Positions 15,072-23,424 of a stretch of DNA of 64,000 nucleotides are shown piece after piece. The DNA is from Oceanicola sp. D3. GTDB taxonomy: Bacteria; Pseudomonadota; Alphaproteobacteria; Rhodobacterales; Rhodobacteraceae. The position numbers and the translations under genes are program-made. The DNA lies in contig NZ_CP040932.1 of NCBI RefSeq assembly GCF_006351965.1, forward strand, positions 2,170,001 to 2,234,000, written 5' to 3'. The notes under the pieces are model-generated. The model worked only from the letters and a program-made list of their open reading frames with translations, searched no databases and was not told the origin of the DNA. Positions within the stretch are counted from its first letter, which is position 1, and each line of letters starts with the position of its first letter.

Positions 15072-18035
15072 ATGGGGATGACTGTTTTGACATTGACGCG
15101 CGGCCTTGCCGCATTGGTGCTTGTGGTGCTGCTGGCGGGCGGGGCGCGGGCGGAGGGGTCGATTTACGAAGAGCTGGGCGCGGCCTATGGGCAGATTGCG
15201 CAGGATGCCCCGGCCGCCGCCGCGCGGTTGGGTGAGCTGGTGGCGCGGTATGATGCCGAAGGGGTGCAAGACCCGTTTCTTCTGTCGGACATCTACCTTG
15301 CATTGGTGTTGGCGCATCACGCGGCCGGGCAGGCGAGCGCGGCCTTGGCGCGGCTTGATGAGGCGGGTGCGCGGCAGCCGATGCTGACGAAGCGCATTCC
15401 GGAGATGGCTTATTTGCGTGGGGAGATCCTTTCGGGGTTCGGGCTCTTTCTGCAGGCGAGCGTGGCCTATGAGCAGGCGGCGGATTTCATGGAGATGTCG
15501 GGCTGGTCGGCGCGGTTTGACGATGCGGCGCGGGCGCGGATGCGGCTGTTTGAGGTGCATGCGAAGGCGCGGGCCTCTTGGGTGGCGGATGGCGGCAAGC
15601 GGGTGACGGAGGCGGAGGCGTTGCTTGGTCCGCTTGCGCCGATGATCGCCCAGCCTGGGGGCGCGGTGCTGCGGGTGCTGCCGCTTCGGATGCGGGAATA
15701 CCGGGGTGATCTGCTCACGGCGCGGGAGGGCTACATGGCGCAGGCGGCGGGCAGTGACAGCCGCGCCGGGCTGCTTGCGCTGGCGGCGCTGGCAGACTGG
15801 CGATTGGGGCGGAGAGCGTTTGCCCGCAAGGAGGCCGAGGCCGCGCTGGCGGATGGCGGGCTTGGGCCGAAGCGGCGCGCGCTGATGGAGGCGGTGGTGC
15901 TGCTGACGGAGGAGGGCGTGCCGGAGTTGGAGGCGCTGGCCCCGCTGATCGAGACGTTCCGCCCGGCGCCGGGGGCGGATTACCAGCATGCCGATATGGT
16001 CGATCTGCTGGAGTTGATGGCGATGCTTGTGGAAGTTGTGGCGCAGGTGCCGGAGGGCGAGCGGCCCGCTGTGGCTGCGCTTCAGGTGCCCGAGGCTTTG
16101 CTGGATTTCGAGACCATGGCGCAGGATGGCTATGGGCGGCGGTTGATCTCCGGGGTGCGGCTGGATCTGGCGCGGATGTTGGAGGCTGAGGGGCAGCATG
16201 ATGCGGCGCGGGCGCATTATCAGGCGGTGCGGTTGCGGGCGGATGTGACGCTGAGCGAACTGGCCGCAGCACTTGGCGGGCTGTCACGCGTAGGGCTGGA
16301 TGCGCCGCATGACCGGCCTGATGCCGTCTCTGGGCTGGCCTATAGTGCGGCGCAGGTGGCGCGGGGGCAGGTTGAGGCCGTGCCGTCGCGGCTGGGCGCG
16401 GAGGCGCGGCGACAGCTTGAGGCCTATGCAACGCTCTTTGAGGGGGGTGTTGATGCGCTCTACGACCAGATGGAGGCGCGCCCGCCGATTGGGCCGATGG
16501 GCGCGCCGCATGTGGAGGGCTTTGACCAGAAGGGCCCCTATGTCTTTCCGTGGCGCGAGACCGATGGCTATGTGCCGCTGGATGCGGGCGATTACTGGCG
16601 GGACAGGCTGGATGAGGCCTTCGGGATGATGCAATCGGCCCGCCAGAGCGCGGCGGGCCGGGCGATTGAGGCGATGACGGCGCGGCTGGCCGCAGGGGGC
16701 GGCGAGGTTGGACGGTTGCTGCGTGACAGGGATGCGGTGCTGGCGCGGCGCGAGGCGCTGGTTGCGCGGGGGCCGGTGGGGCAGGCCGAGGTGGCGGCTG
16801 TGGATGCGGAGCTTGACCGGATCGAGGCCGCGCTGGCCGAGGCGGCGCCGGAATGGAAGAGCAGCGCTGCGCCGGAGCCCTTGGGGCTGGAGGAGGCGCG
16901 GGATCTGCTTGGTGAGAACGAGGCGCTGCTGGTGCAATTGCAGACGGCGCGGGGCTTTCATGTGTTTATCGTGACGCCAGAGGCGGTTGTCTGGCAGCGC
17001 CGGGCGGTGACCGAGGAGGAGGTGAGCGGAGGCGTGCGCGAGTTGCGGCGGGCCCTGGACCCATCTGGCCCGCAGCGCTCTGCGGTTGCCCTGAAGGCTG
17101 CCGAAGACGCGCCGACCGCCTTCAATCCGGCCACCGCGCATGATCTGCACCGGGCTGCGCTGGGGGCAGCGGTGGGTTTTGTGCCGGAGGGAGCGGTGAT
17201 CTTTGCGGTGCCTGACGGCGCGTTTCAGGCGCTGCCTTTGGGTGTGCTGGTAGCCAAACCAGCGGGCGACGGGGCCGCTTGGGGCGAGATCGACTGGGCG
17301 ATCCGGCATCATGCCTTTGCCACGCTGCCCTTGCCCGCGTCGCTCAGGGCCTTGCGGAGGGAGGCTGGCGTGAGCGCGGGCGCGCTGCCGTTTCTGGGGA
17401 TCGCGGACCCGGCCTTTGGCGCGGATATCGCCGGGCTTCAACTGGCGCGATTGCCGGAGTCGGTGGGCGAGGTGGAGGCGCTCAACCAAGCCGTTGCGGG
17501 CGGCGCGGGGGAGGTTGTCACCGGCGCAGCGGCGCGGGAGGCCGAGATGGGTGGTGCGATCCGCCTTGGTGCGGCGCGGGTGCTGGCCTTTGCCACCCAC
17601 GGGCTGCTGGGCGGGGAGGCGGCGGGGCTTTCGGAGCCAGCGCTGGCGTTGGCGGCTCCGGGGGCCGGGTTTGACGGGCTCTTGAGCGCCAGTGAGATCG
17701 CGGTTCTGGACCTCGACGCGGATTGGGTGCTGCTCTCGGCCTGCAACACCGCCTTGGGGCCGGGCGGCGAGGGGGCAGAGGGGCTTTCGGGGCTGGCGCG
17801 GGCGTTTCTTTATGCGGGGGCGCGGCGATTGCTGGTGAGCCACTGGGCGGTGGATTCACTGGCGACGGTGGAGCTGACCACGGGCATGTTTGAAGCGATG
17901 GCGGAGGCTGAGCCGGGGCCAGGGGCGGGTGCGCGGGCGCTGCGTCGGGTGATGCTGGAGATGATCGACAGCCCGGCGCGTGCGCGATACGCGCATCCCG
18001 CAGCTTGGGGCCCATTTGTGACCGTGGGCGGATAG
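15072..18035 (+). CDS. Secreted CHAT-domain (caspase-like) protein with TPR-like helical repeats
   Basis: The protein has 987 residues. Residues 1-27 form a signal peptide (hydrophobic core, ARA cleavage site). About 40-560 is a run of amphipathic helix pairs like degenerate TPRs (DIYLALVLAHHAAGQASAAL and later copies). The C-terminal 350 residues are a CHAT domain: PDGAFQALPLGVL, LARLPESVGEVEAL, FATHGLLG with His843, LLSACNTALG with Cys891, then GLARAFLYAGARRLLVSHW. The His-Cys dyad is intact, so protease activity is possible. CHAT proteins are caspase/separase relatives. Here the signal peptide points to the periplasm. No CRISPR or known partner gene is adjacent. It starts just after tRNA-Leu. 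Confidence 0.9.
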   Translation: MGMTVLTLTRGLAALVLVVLLAGGARAEGSIYEELGAAYGQIAQDAPAAAARLGELVARYDAEGVQDPFLLSDIYLALVLAHHAAGQASAALARLDEAGARQPMLTKRIPEMAYLRGEILSGFGLFLQASVAYEQAADFMEMSGWSARFDDAARARMRLFEVHAKARASWVADGGKRVTEAEALLGPLAPMIAQPGGAVLRVLPLRMREYRGDLLTAREGYMAQAAGSDSRAGLLALAALADWRLGRRAFARKEAEAALADGGLGPKRRALMEAVVLLTEEGVPELEALAPLIETFRPAPGADYQHADMVDLLELMAMLVEVVAQVPEGERPAVAALQVPEALLDFETMAQDGYGRRLISGVRLDLARMLEAEGQHDAARAHYQAVRLRADVTLSELAAALGGLSRVGLDAPHDRPDAVSGLAYSAAQVARGQVEAVPSRLGAEARRQLEAYATLFEGGVDALYDQMEARPPIGPMGAPHVEGFDQKGPYVFPWRETDGYVPLDAGDYWRDRLDEAFGMMQSARQSAAGRAIEAMTARLAAGGGEVGRLLRDRDAVLARREALVARGPVGQAEVAAVDAELDRIEAALAEAAPEWKSSAAPEPLGLEEARDLLGENEALLVQLQTARGFHVFIVTPEAVVWQRRAVTEEEVSGGVRELRRALDPSGPQRSAVALKAAEDAPTAFNPATAHDLHRAALGAAVGFVPEGAVIFAVPDGAFQALPLGVLVAKPAGDGAAWGEIDWAIRHHAFATLPLPASLRALRREAGVSAGALPFLGIADPAFGADIAGLQLARLPESVGEVEALNQAVAGGAGEVVTGAAAREAEMGGAIRLGAARVLAFATHGLLGGEAAGLSEPALALAAPGAGFDGLLSASEIAVLDLDADWVLLSACNTALGPGGEGAEGLSGLARAFLYAGARRLLVSHWAVDSLATVELTTGMFEAMAEAEPGPGAGARALRRVMLEMIDSPARARYAHPAAWGPFVTVGG

Positions 18036-18043
18036 CAGGCGGC

Positions 18044-18071
18044 GGGAGGGGCCTCTGGCGAGGCCGCTCCC
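18044..18071 (+). terminator. Hairpin after the CHAT gene
   Basis: A stem of 11 pairs with one mismatch (GGGAGGGGCCTC with GAGGCCGCTCCC, loop TGGC) starts 8 bases after the stop codon. There is no strong T-run, so it may act on both convergent transcripts or only stabilise the mRNA end. Confidence 0.5.
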
Positions 18072-18085
18072 TTGAGTTGGCGCGC

Positions 18086-19630
18086 TTAAACGTGCTCGGG
18101 GTCGAGCGTGGTGGCCCAGAGCTCGGTATTGGCACGGTCCATCAGGCGCACGGTGAGCTGCTCGGTCGCGCCGTCGATCTCGACCAGACCGAAGAATTGC
18201 AGCCCGGCGGAGGGGGGCAGGTTGACCTGCCCGGCCTCGGGCGCCTTCACGTAGCGGACCTCGGGGCCGAAAGTCATATCGAGATCGTTGGGGCCGAAGG
18301 TGCCGGCGTGGATCGGGCCGGAGACGAACTCCCAGAAGGGTGCGAAATCCTGAAACTGGGCGCGATCGGGGCTGTAGTGGTGGGCGGCGGTGTAGTGGAC
18401 ATCGGCGGTGAGCCAGACGGTGTTTTTGACCTCCGCCGCCTTGATGAACCGCAGAAGATTGGCGATCTCCAGCTCGCGGCCCTTGGCGGTGCCGTTATCT
18501 CCATTGGCGACCGCCTCCGCGCCGCCGCCGACGACGAGGCCGATGGGCATGTCGGAGGCGATGACCTTCCATGTCGCGCGGCTGTTGGTCAGCTCGCGCT
18601 TGAGCCATGCCATTTGCTCGGCCCCGAGGATGCGGCTTTCATCCGTCAGCTCATCCTGCATGTTGTCGGTGTTGGGGCCGCGATAGCTGCGCAAGTCGAG
18701 GAAGAAGATGTCGAGCATCGGGCCGTAGCTGATTTTGCGATAAACGCGGCCCGGCTCGGCGGGCGTGTAGCGGATCGGCGCCATCTCGTGGAAGGCCTGA
18801 GCAGCGCGAGCGGCGAGGACGTGGATGTTTTTCTCCGAATAGCGCTCGTCTTCCATGATCGAGCGGGAGGAGGACCAGTTGTTGATGACCTCGTGATCAT
18901 CCCACTGGAAGAAGGTGGGCACTTCGGCGTTCATCGCCAGCACGTGCTCGTCCATCATGTTGTAGAGCCACTGGCCGCGATATTCATCGAGAGTTTCGGC
19001 GACCTTGCGCTTGGCGTCGGTGTTGACCGTGTTGCGCCAGATCACGGCGCCGCTCTCATCGGTGACTTCATCTTCCAGCGGGCCGTCAGCGTAGATGGTG
19101 TCGCCCGAGTGCAGGAAGAAATCGGGCTGGTGGGAGGCCATGGTGCTGTAGCAGGCCATGCCGTCTTCGTTGATGCCCCAGCCCTGACCGGCGGTGTCGC
19201 CGGACCATGCGAACTTGACCGAGCGGCGCGAGCCGGGGGCGGTGCGGAAGCGGCCCACCAGCGGCTCGGAGGTGGCGTTTACGTCGTTCAGGTCCATCGC
19301 GGTGAAGCGGTAGAAGATGTCTTGATCGGAGGGCAGCCCCTCGACCAGCCGCTTGATCGCCATGTCGGAGCCGGGCAGGGCGTTCATCGGGGCGAGTTGA
19401 CGGGCGTTGGAGAAGCTCTCGGTGGTGGCGACTTCCATCATCACCTTGGCGGGGCGGTCGGTGCGGGTCCAGATCATGCCCGACGACGCATCGACATCGC
19501 CCGACTGTACGCCGTGGGTGAACACGGGGCGGCTCTGGGCGCGCGAGATCGCGGGCATGGCGAGGGTGGTGGCGAGGGCGGAGCCCCCGATCAGGACGTT
19601 GCGGCGGGAAAGGGAATGAAGCTTGGGCAT
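18086..19630 (-). CDS. phoD: Tat-exported PhoD-type alkaline phosphatase/phosphodiesterase
   Basis: The protein has 514 residues. The Tat signal SRRNVLIGG (twin Arg at 9-10) leads into a hydrophobic stretch ending at SRAQ. PhoD features follow: [20 protein letters not shown] (N-terminal PhoD domain), [44 protein letters not shown] and [11 protein letters not shown]. Known members use Ca/Fe and release phosphate from phosphomonoesters and diesters in the periplasm under phosphate limitation. The start at 19630 is set by the Tat motif; upstream in-frame codons are Arg/His-rich antisense noise. No pho box was identified by eye. Convergent with the CHAT gene. Confidence 0.92.
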   Translation of the reverse strand: MPKLHSLSRRNVLIGGSALATTLAMPAISRAQSRPVFTHGVQSGDVDASSGMIWTRTDRPAKVMMEVATTESFSNARQLAPMNALPGSDMAIKRLVEGLPSDQDIFYRFTAMDLNDVNATSEPLVGRFRTAPGSRRSVKFAWSGDTAGQGWGINEDGMACYSTMASHQPDFFLHSGDTIYADGPLEDEVTDESGAVIWRNTVNTDAKRKVAETLDEYRGQWLYNMMDEHVLAMNAEVPTFFQWDDHEVINNWSSSRSIMEDERYSEKNIHVLAARAAQAFHEMAPIRYTPAEPGRVYRKISYGPMLDIFFLDLRSYRGPNTDNMQDELTDESRILGAEQMAWLKRELTNSRATWKVIASDMPIGLVVGGGAEAVANGDNGTAKGRELEIANLLRFIKAAEVKNTVWLTADVHYTAAHHYSPDRAQFQDFAPFWEFVSGPIHAGTFGPNDLDMTFGPEVRYVKAPEAGQVNLPPSAGLQFFGLVEIDGATEQLTVRLMDRANTELWATTLDPEHV

Positions 19631-19809
19631 ATCTGTCCTCTGGCGTGTGCTGCGATGCTGGTGACTGCGCTCTGCGCGGTGCCGGGACGCTCCACCCGGG
19701 CGATGACGGGAGCGTGACCGGGAGCCTACAGTTTTTTGAAAGCCCGCCTTGTGAGCGAAACGCCGCCGGAGGCGCTTGGGCCCGGCCCGTGGCTGCTGCG
19801 GGAATGTGG

Positions 19810-19838
19810 TTGCATCGGCGCAATGCTGCACATACAAG
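19810..19838 (+). promoter_or_regulatory. Candidate sigma70 promoter of tig
   Basis: TTGCAT (19810-19815), a 17-base spacer and TACAAG (19833-19838), about 68 bases upstream of the tig start. Spacing and both hexamers are good for a housekeeping promoter. Confidence 0.55.
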
Positions 19839-19853
19839 GCGCCTGATTTATCA

Positions 19854-19874
19854 CCCCCTCGGGCACCGAGGGGG
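19854..19874 (+). promoter_or_regulatory. 5'-UTR hairpin of tig
   Basis: A perfect 9-bp stem, CCCCCTCGG with CCGAGGGGG and a GCA loop, falls in the predicted leader 31 bases before the start codon. It could influence mRNA stability or translation. No T-run follows, so it is not an obvious terminator. Confidence 0.5.
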
Positions 19875-19905
19875 TTGCGGTGCTTATACGAAGAAGGATG
19901 CAGGA

Positions 19906-21231
19906 ATGCAGGTCACCGAGACCCTGAACGAAGGGCTGAAACGCGGCTACGAAATCACCATTCCGGCCAGTGAGCTGGATGCAAAGGTGACCGGCAAGCT
20001 CGAAGAAGCCCGCCCCGACGTCGAGATGAAAGGCTTCCGCAAGGGCAAGGTGCCGATGGCCCTCCTGAAGAAGCAGTTTGGCCCGCGCCTTTTGGGCGAA
20101 GCCATGCAGGAAACCATCGACGGCGCGATGGAAAAGCACTTTGAAGAGAGCGGCGACCGCCCGGCGCTTCAGCCTGAAGTGAAAATGACCAATGAAGACT
20201 GGAAAGAAGGCGACGATGTTGTCGTTTCCATGTCTTACGAAGCGCTGCCCGAGATCCCCGATGTGGACCTCAAGGGCGTGAAGCTGGAGAAGCTCGTGGT
20301 CAAGGCCGATGAGGCCGCCGTGACCGAGGCGCTGGAAGGGCTGGCCGAGCAGGCCAAGTCGTTTGAGACCAAAAAGGGCGCGGCCAAGGACGGCGATCAG
20401 GTGCTGATGGACTTCCTCGGCAAGGTTGACGGCGAGGCCTTCGAGGGCGGCGCGGCAGAAGACTTTCCGCTGACGCTCGGCTCGGGCCAGTTCATCCCCG
20501 GCTTTGAAGAGCAGCTGGTGGGTGTGAAGGCTGGCGACGAGAAGAACGTGGAAGTGTCCTTCCCCGAGGAATACCAGGCCGAGCATCTGGCCGGTAAGGC
20601 TGCCGTGTTTGAGTGCAAGATCAAAGAAGTGAAGAAGCCTGCCAAGGCCAAGCTTGACGACGATCTGGCCAAGCAGTTCGGCGCTGAGGATATGGAAGCC
20701 CTGAAGGGCCAGATCAGCGAGCGGCTGGAAGCGGAGTACGCCGGGGCCTCGCGCGCGGTGATGAAGCGCACGCTGCTGGACGAGCTGGACAAGCTGGTGG
20801 ACTTCGAGCTGCCGCCGACCCTGCTGGAGGCCGAGGCCGGGCAGATTGCGCATCAACTGTGGCACGAGGAAAACCCCGAGGTTGAGGGCCACGATCACCC
20901 CGAGATCGAGACCACCGAAGAGCACAAGACCCTCGCCGCCCGCCGGGTGCGCCTTGGCCTGCTGCTCGCCGAGATGGGCCGCAAGAACGAGATCGAAGTG
21001 TCTGACGCCGAGATGACTCAGGCGATCATGGCGCAGGCGCGTCAGTATCCCGGTCAGGAGCGCGAGTTCTTCGAGTTCGTGAAGAACAACGCGCAGGTGC
21101 AGCAGCAGATGCGTGCGCCGATCTTCGAAGACAAGGTTGTGGATTACATCTTTGAGCTGGCTGAGGTTTCCGAGAAGGAAGTTTCGAAGGACGAGCTGAA
21201 GGATGCGGTGGACAAGCTCGAAGACGAGTGA
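19906..21231 (+). CDS. tig: Trigger factor, ribosome-associated chaperone and prolyl isomerase
   Basis: The protein has 441 residues, normal length. The N-terminal ribosome-binding domain carries [17 protein letters not shown] (the GFRxGKxP signature). The central FKBP domain is seen in [17 protein letters not shown] and [20 protein letters not shown] (cited in part), and the C-terminal helical arms follow. It binds at the ribosome exit tunnel and folds nascent chains. The ATG at 19906 has an AGGA Shine-Dalgarno. The codons are C/G-optimised, as for a highly expressed gene. It is followed by a clear terminator, so it is monocistronic. Confidence 0.98.
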   Translation: MQVTETLNEGLKRGYEITIPASELDAKVTGKLEEARPDVEMKGFRKGKVPMALLKKQFGPRLLGEAMQETIDGAMEKHFEESGDRPALQPEVKMTNEDWKEGDDVVVSMSYEALPEIPDVDLKGVKLEKLVVKADEAAVTEALEGLAEQAKSFETKKGAAKDGDQVLMDFLGKVDGEAFEGGAAEDFPLTLGSGQFIPGFEEQLVGVKAGDEKNVEVSFPEEYQAEHLAGKAAVFECKIKEVKKPAKAKLDDDLAKQFGAEDMEALKGQISERLEAEYAGASRAVMKRTLLDELDKLVDFELPPTLLEAEAGQIAHQLWHEENPEVEGHDHPEIETTEEHKTLAARRVRLGLLLAEMGRKNEIEVSDAEMTQAIMAQARQYPGQEREFFEFVKNNAQVQQQMRAPIFEDKVVDYIFELAEVSEKEVSKDELKDAVDKLEDE

Positions 21232-21253
21232 GCTTTGCCGGATTGATCTAGCG

Positions 21254-21281
21254 AAGGGCCGCCCGCTTGGGTGGCCCTTTT
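21254..21281 (+). terminator. Intrinsic terminator of tig
   Basis: AAGGGCC (21254-21260) pairs with GGCCCTT (21273-21279), followed by TT, 22 bases after the stop codon. Confidence 0.75.
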
Positions 21282-21298
21282 GCGTTGGAGGGAATGGG

Positions 21299-22237
21299 AT
21301 GGATTTTTTTGAGGCGTTGACGGGGTTTGCGGAGCGCGGGCCGGAGGAGGTGCGCGAGAAGCTGGTGGTGGAGGATGGCCACCTGCGCTCGGTGGTGAAC
21401 GGGCGGGTGATGCGGCCCGGGGTGCTGGAACTGGTGACCTCGGCCGATTTGGGGCCGGTGCCGCAGCGCGGGCGCAGCCGGTTTGCCCAAGTGGTGGGGG
21501 ATGCGCAGGCGCTGCATCTGGCCCATCCCGGCGCGCTGTTTCAGGTGGCCTCGCAGTTCAACCTGCTGGAGATGGTGGGGCCGGATGTAAGCCCGGCTGA
21601 TGGGATCACCCGCTACCAGTGGGACCGCACGCAGGGGCCGGCCTGTGCGATGGCCTGCGCCGCCGGGACGATCTGGCGGAACTACTTTGTGGAGCATGGT
21701 GGGCATGTCGGCCAATGTGAGCGGCAAATTGACTGCTTGGAACCGCTGGGGCGGGCGCTTGGCAATGAGTATGGGGCGCTTTGGGAGATGCGCAACGGCT
21801 ACGCGCTGCCGCACCCGGGCGGGCTTGAGGCTGTGGAAGAGCGGCTGCGGGGGCAGTTTGATGCGTTTCGCGGGCGGCTGCAGGTTGGCTTGCAGCGCGA
21901 TACGGAGGTGACGCTGGAGGGCGGCGGGCATGATGTGCACCAGGTCTATTGCTCGGCGCTGCCGGTGGCCTATGGCGGTGCGGGCGCGTGGCAGCTGTTT
22001 GCGCGGCTGGTGCTGGAAGAGGCCTATGAGATCACGCTGGGGCTGGCGGCAAGGTTGGAGGTGCCGGTGTTTTTGACGCTGCTCGGGGGCGGGGCATTTG
22101 GCAATGAGACATGGTGGATCACCGAGGCGATGCGGCGGGCGTTTGCGCTTTATGGAAATGCCGGGCTGAATGTGACCGTGGTCAGCTATGGGGCGCCGAA
22201 CCGGGAGGTGACGGCGCTGCTGGAAGAGTTCGGCTGA
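21299..22237 (+). CDS. Uncharacterised protein with macro-domain-like motifs
   Basis: The protein has 312 residues. It contains FQVASQFNLLEMVGPDV, then TRYQWDRTQGPACAMACAAG with IWRNYF, and near the end VPVFLTLLGGGAFGNETWWI. The QFNLLEM block and the GGGAFGN loop look like the two ends of an ADP-ribose-binding macro domain, with a long insertion between them. I infer a possible role in ADP-ribose or NAD-derived ligand binding or hydrolysis; this is not established. The ATG at 21299 has a GGAGGG Shine-Dalgarno 9 bases upstream. It lies between tig and rsgA, and no partner is obvious. Confidence 0.65.
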   Translation: MDFFEALTGFAERGPEEVREKLVVEDGHLRSVVNGRVMRPGVLELVTSADLGPVPQRGRSRFAQVVGDAQALHLAHPGALFQVASQFNLLEMVGPDVSPADGITRYQWDRTQGPACAMACAAGTIWRNYFVEHGGHVGQCERQIDCLEPLGRALGNEYGALWEMRNGYALPHPGGLEAVEERLRGQFDAFRGRLQVGLQRDTEVTLEGGGHDVHQVYCSALPVAYGGAGAWQLFARLVLEEAYEITLGLAARLEVPVFLTLLGGGAFGNETWWITEAMRRAFALYGNAGLNVTVVSYGAPNREVTALLEEFG

Positions 22238-22322
22238 GGTTGAAGCACTGGCGCGAGGGACGCGGGGGCGCTAAACCGAAGTATCCGGCCCGGTTGGGGC
22301 GCGGACGGCGGGGAGTGGGCCG

Positions 22323-23396
22323 ATTACACGCGACTATTCGCAGTTTCTGACGCCGCCGACGGGGGCAGGCAAGACGCCGGGCTCGGTGCTACAGGGCCTC
22401 GGGTGGCGCAACTTCTTTGCCCAGCAGACTGATGCCGATGAGATGGCGGAGACCCCGCCGGTGCGGGTGACGCAGGTGCATCGCAACGGGCTGCATGTGG
22501 TGGGAGATGGCATCGACGAGCTGGTGCCGCCGGGGCCGGAAGCGACGGTGGGCGACTGGCTGATGCTGAACCGTGAGGCCCCGGCGCAGAGCCGGGTGCT
22601 GGAGCGGACCAGCCTGATCAAGCGGCGGGCGGCGGGGCTGGAGCGGCAGGTGCAGATGATTGCGGCCAATCTCGATACGGCCTTTATCGTCACCTCCTGC
22701 AATCAGGATTTCAACATCGCGCGGCTGGAGCGCTACATCGCGCTGGCGATGGAGGCGGAGGTTGCGCCGGTGATCGTGCTGACCAAGCCCGACATCGCGG
22801 ATGATCCGGAGCGCTTTGCCGAGGAGGCGCGGACGATTTCTGACCGGGTGCCGGTGGTGGTGGTGAACGCCAAGGGCGAGGCCGTGGCGGAGGCGCTGGC
22901 GGCGTGGTGCAGGCCGGGGCAGACGGTGGCCTTCATGGGCTCGTCCGGGGTTGGCAAATCGACCCTGACCAACGCACTTTCGCAGGGCGAGGCGATTGAG
23001 ACGCAGGCGATCCGCGAGGGGGATGCGCGGGGGCGGCACACGACCACGCGGCGGCAATTGCATTTTGTGCCTAGCGGCTGCGCGGTGCTGGACACGCCGG
23101 GGATGCGCGAGTTGCAGATGACGGATGCGGAGACGGGGATTGGCGATCTGTTCTCGGACCTGCGCGACTTGGGCGAGGCCTGCAAGTTTCGCGATTGCGC
23201 CCATGAGACGGAGCCGGGCTGCGCGGTGCTGGCGGCGCTTGAGCGCGGCGAGATTGACGCGGCGCGGATCAAGCGGTGGAAGAAGCTGGTGGCGGAAGAG
23301 CGGTTCAACTCCGAGAGCCTTTCGGAGCGGCGGATGCGCGACAAGAGCTTTGGCAAGATGGTGCGCAAGGTGGTGAAGAACAGCCGCAAGAAGTAG
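22323..23396 (+). CDS. rsgA: Ribosome small-subunit-dependent GTPase A
   Basis: This is a circularly permuted GTPase. The OB-fold N-terminus (VTQVHRNGLHVV) is followed by G4 (LTKPD), then G1 (GSSGVGKSTLTNAL), then G3 (DTPGM), and a zinc knuckle with CKFRDCAHETEPGC near the C-terminus. RsgA matures the 30S subunit and is stimulated by ribosomes. The start is a problem. The first usual start in frame is GTG at 22386 (336 residues), but the frame is open from 22275 and reads TRDYSQFLTPPTGAGKTPGS before it, which looks like genuine RsgA N-terminus. The only start-like codon there is ATT at 22323, with GGAG 8 bases upstream (357 residues). Confidence 0.9.
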   Translation: MTRDYSQFLTPPTGAGKTPGSVLQGLGWRNFFAQQTDADEMAETPPVRVTQVHRNGLHVVGDGIDELVPPGPEATVGDWLMLNREAPAQSRVLERTSLIKRRAAGLERQVQMIAANLDTAFIVTSCNQDFNIARLERYIALAMEAEVAPVIVLTKPDIADDPERFAEEARTISDRVPVVVVNAKGEAVAEALAAWCRPGQTVAFMGSSGVGKSTLTNALSQGEAIETQAIREGDARGRHTTTRRQLHFVPSGCAVLDTPGMRELQMTDAETGIGDLFSDLRDLGEACKFRDCAHETEPGCAVLAALERGEIDAARIKRWKKLVAEERFNSESLSERRMRDKSFGKMVRKVVKNSRKK

Positions 23397-23418
23397 CGCC
23401 CCGCCGAAACGGGGCGCT
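23395..23418. terminator. Bidirectional terminator between rsgA and the cpdB-type gene
   Basis: A 9-bp perfect stem AGCGCCCCG / CGGGGCGCT with a CCGAAA loop. It overlaps the rsgA stop codon and sits 7 bases from the end of the convergent gene. Confidence 0.65.
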
Positions 23419-23424
23419 GCTGGC

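Noticed and set aside
16284-17843. Minus-strand open frame of 519 codons opposite the CHAT gene
   Set aside because: Composition (Arg/Gln/His/Pro) is that of antisense GC-rich DNA, and the CHAT motifs are on the plus strand.
15072-18035. CHAT protein as part of a type III-E CRISPR (Craspase) system
   Set aside because: No CRISPR repeats, gRAMP or other cas gene is in the window, and the protein has a signal peptide.
14932-18035. Genomic island integrated at tRNA-Leu
   Set aside because: No integrase and no repeat of the tRNA 3' end was noticed downstream. The gene after the tRNA has the same codon bias as its surroundings, so only a weak suspicion remains.
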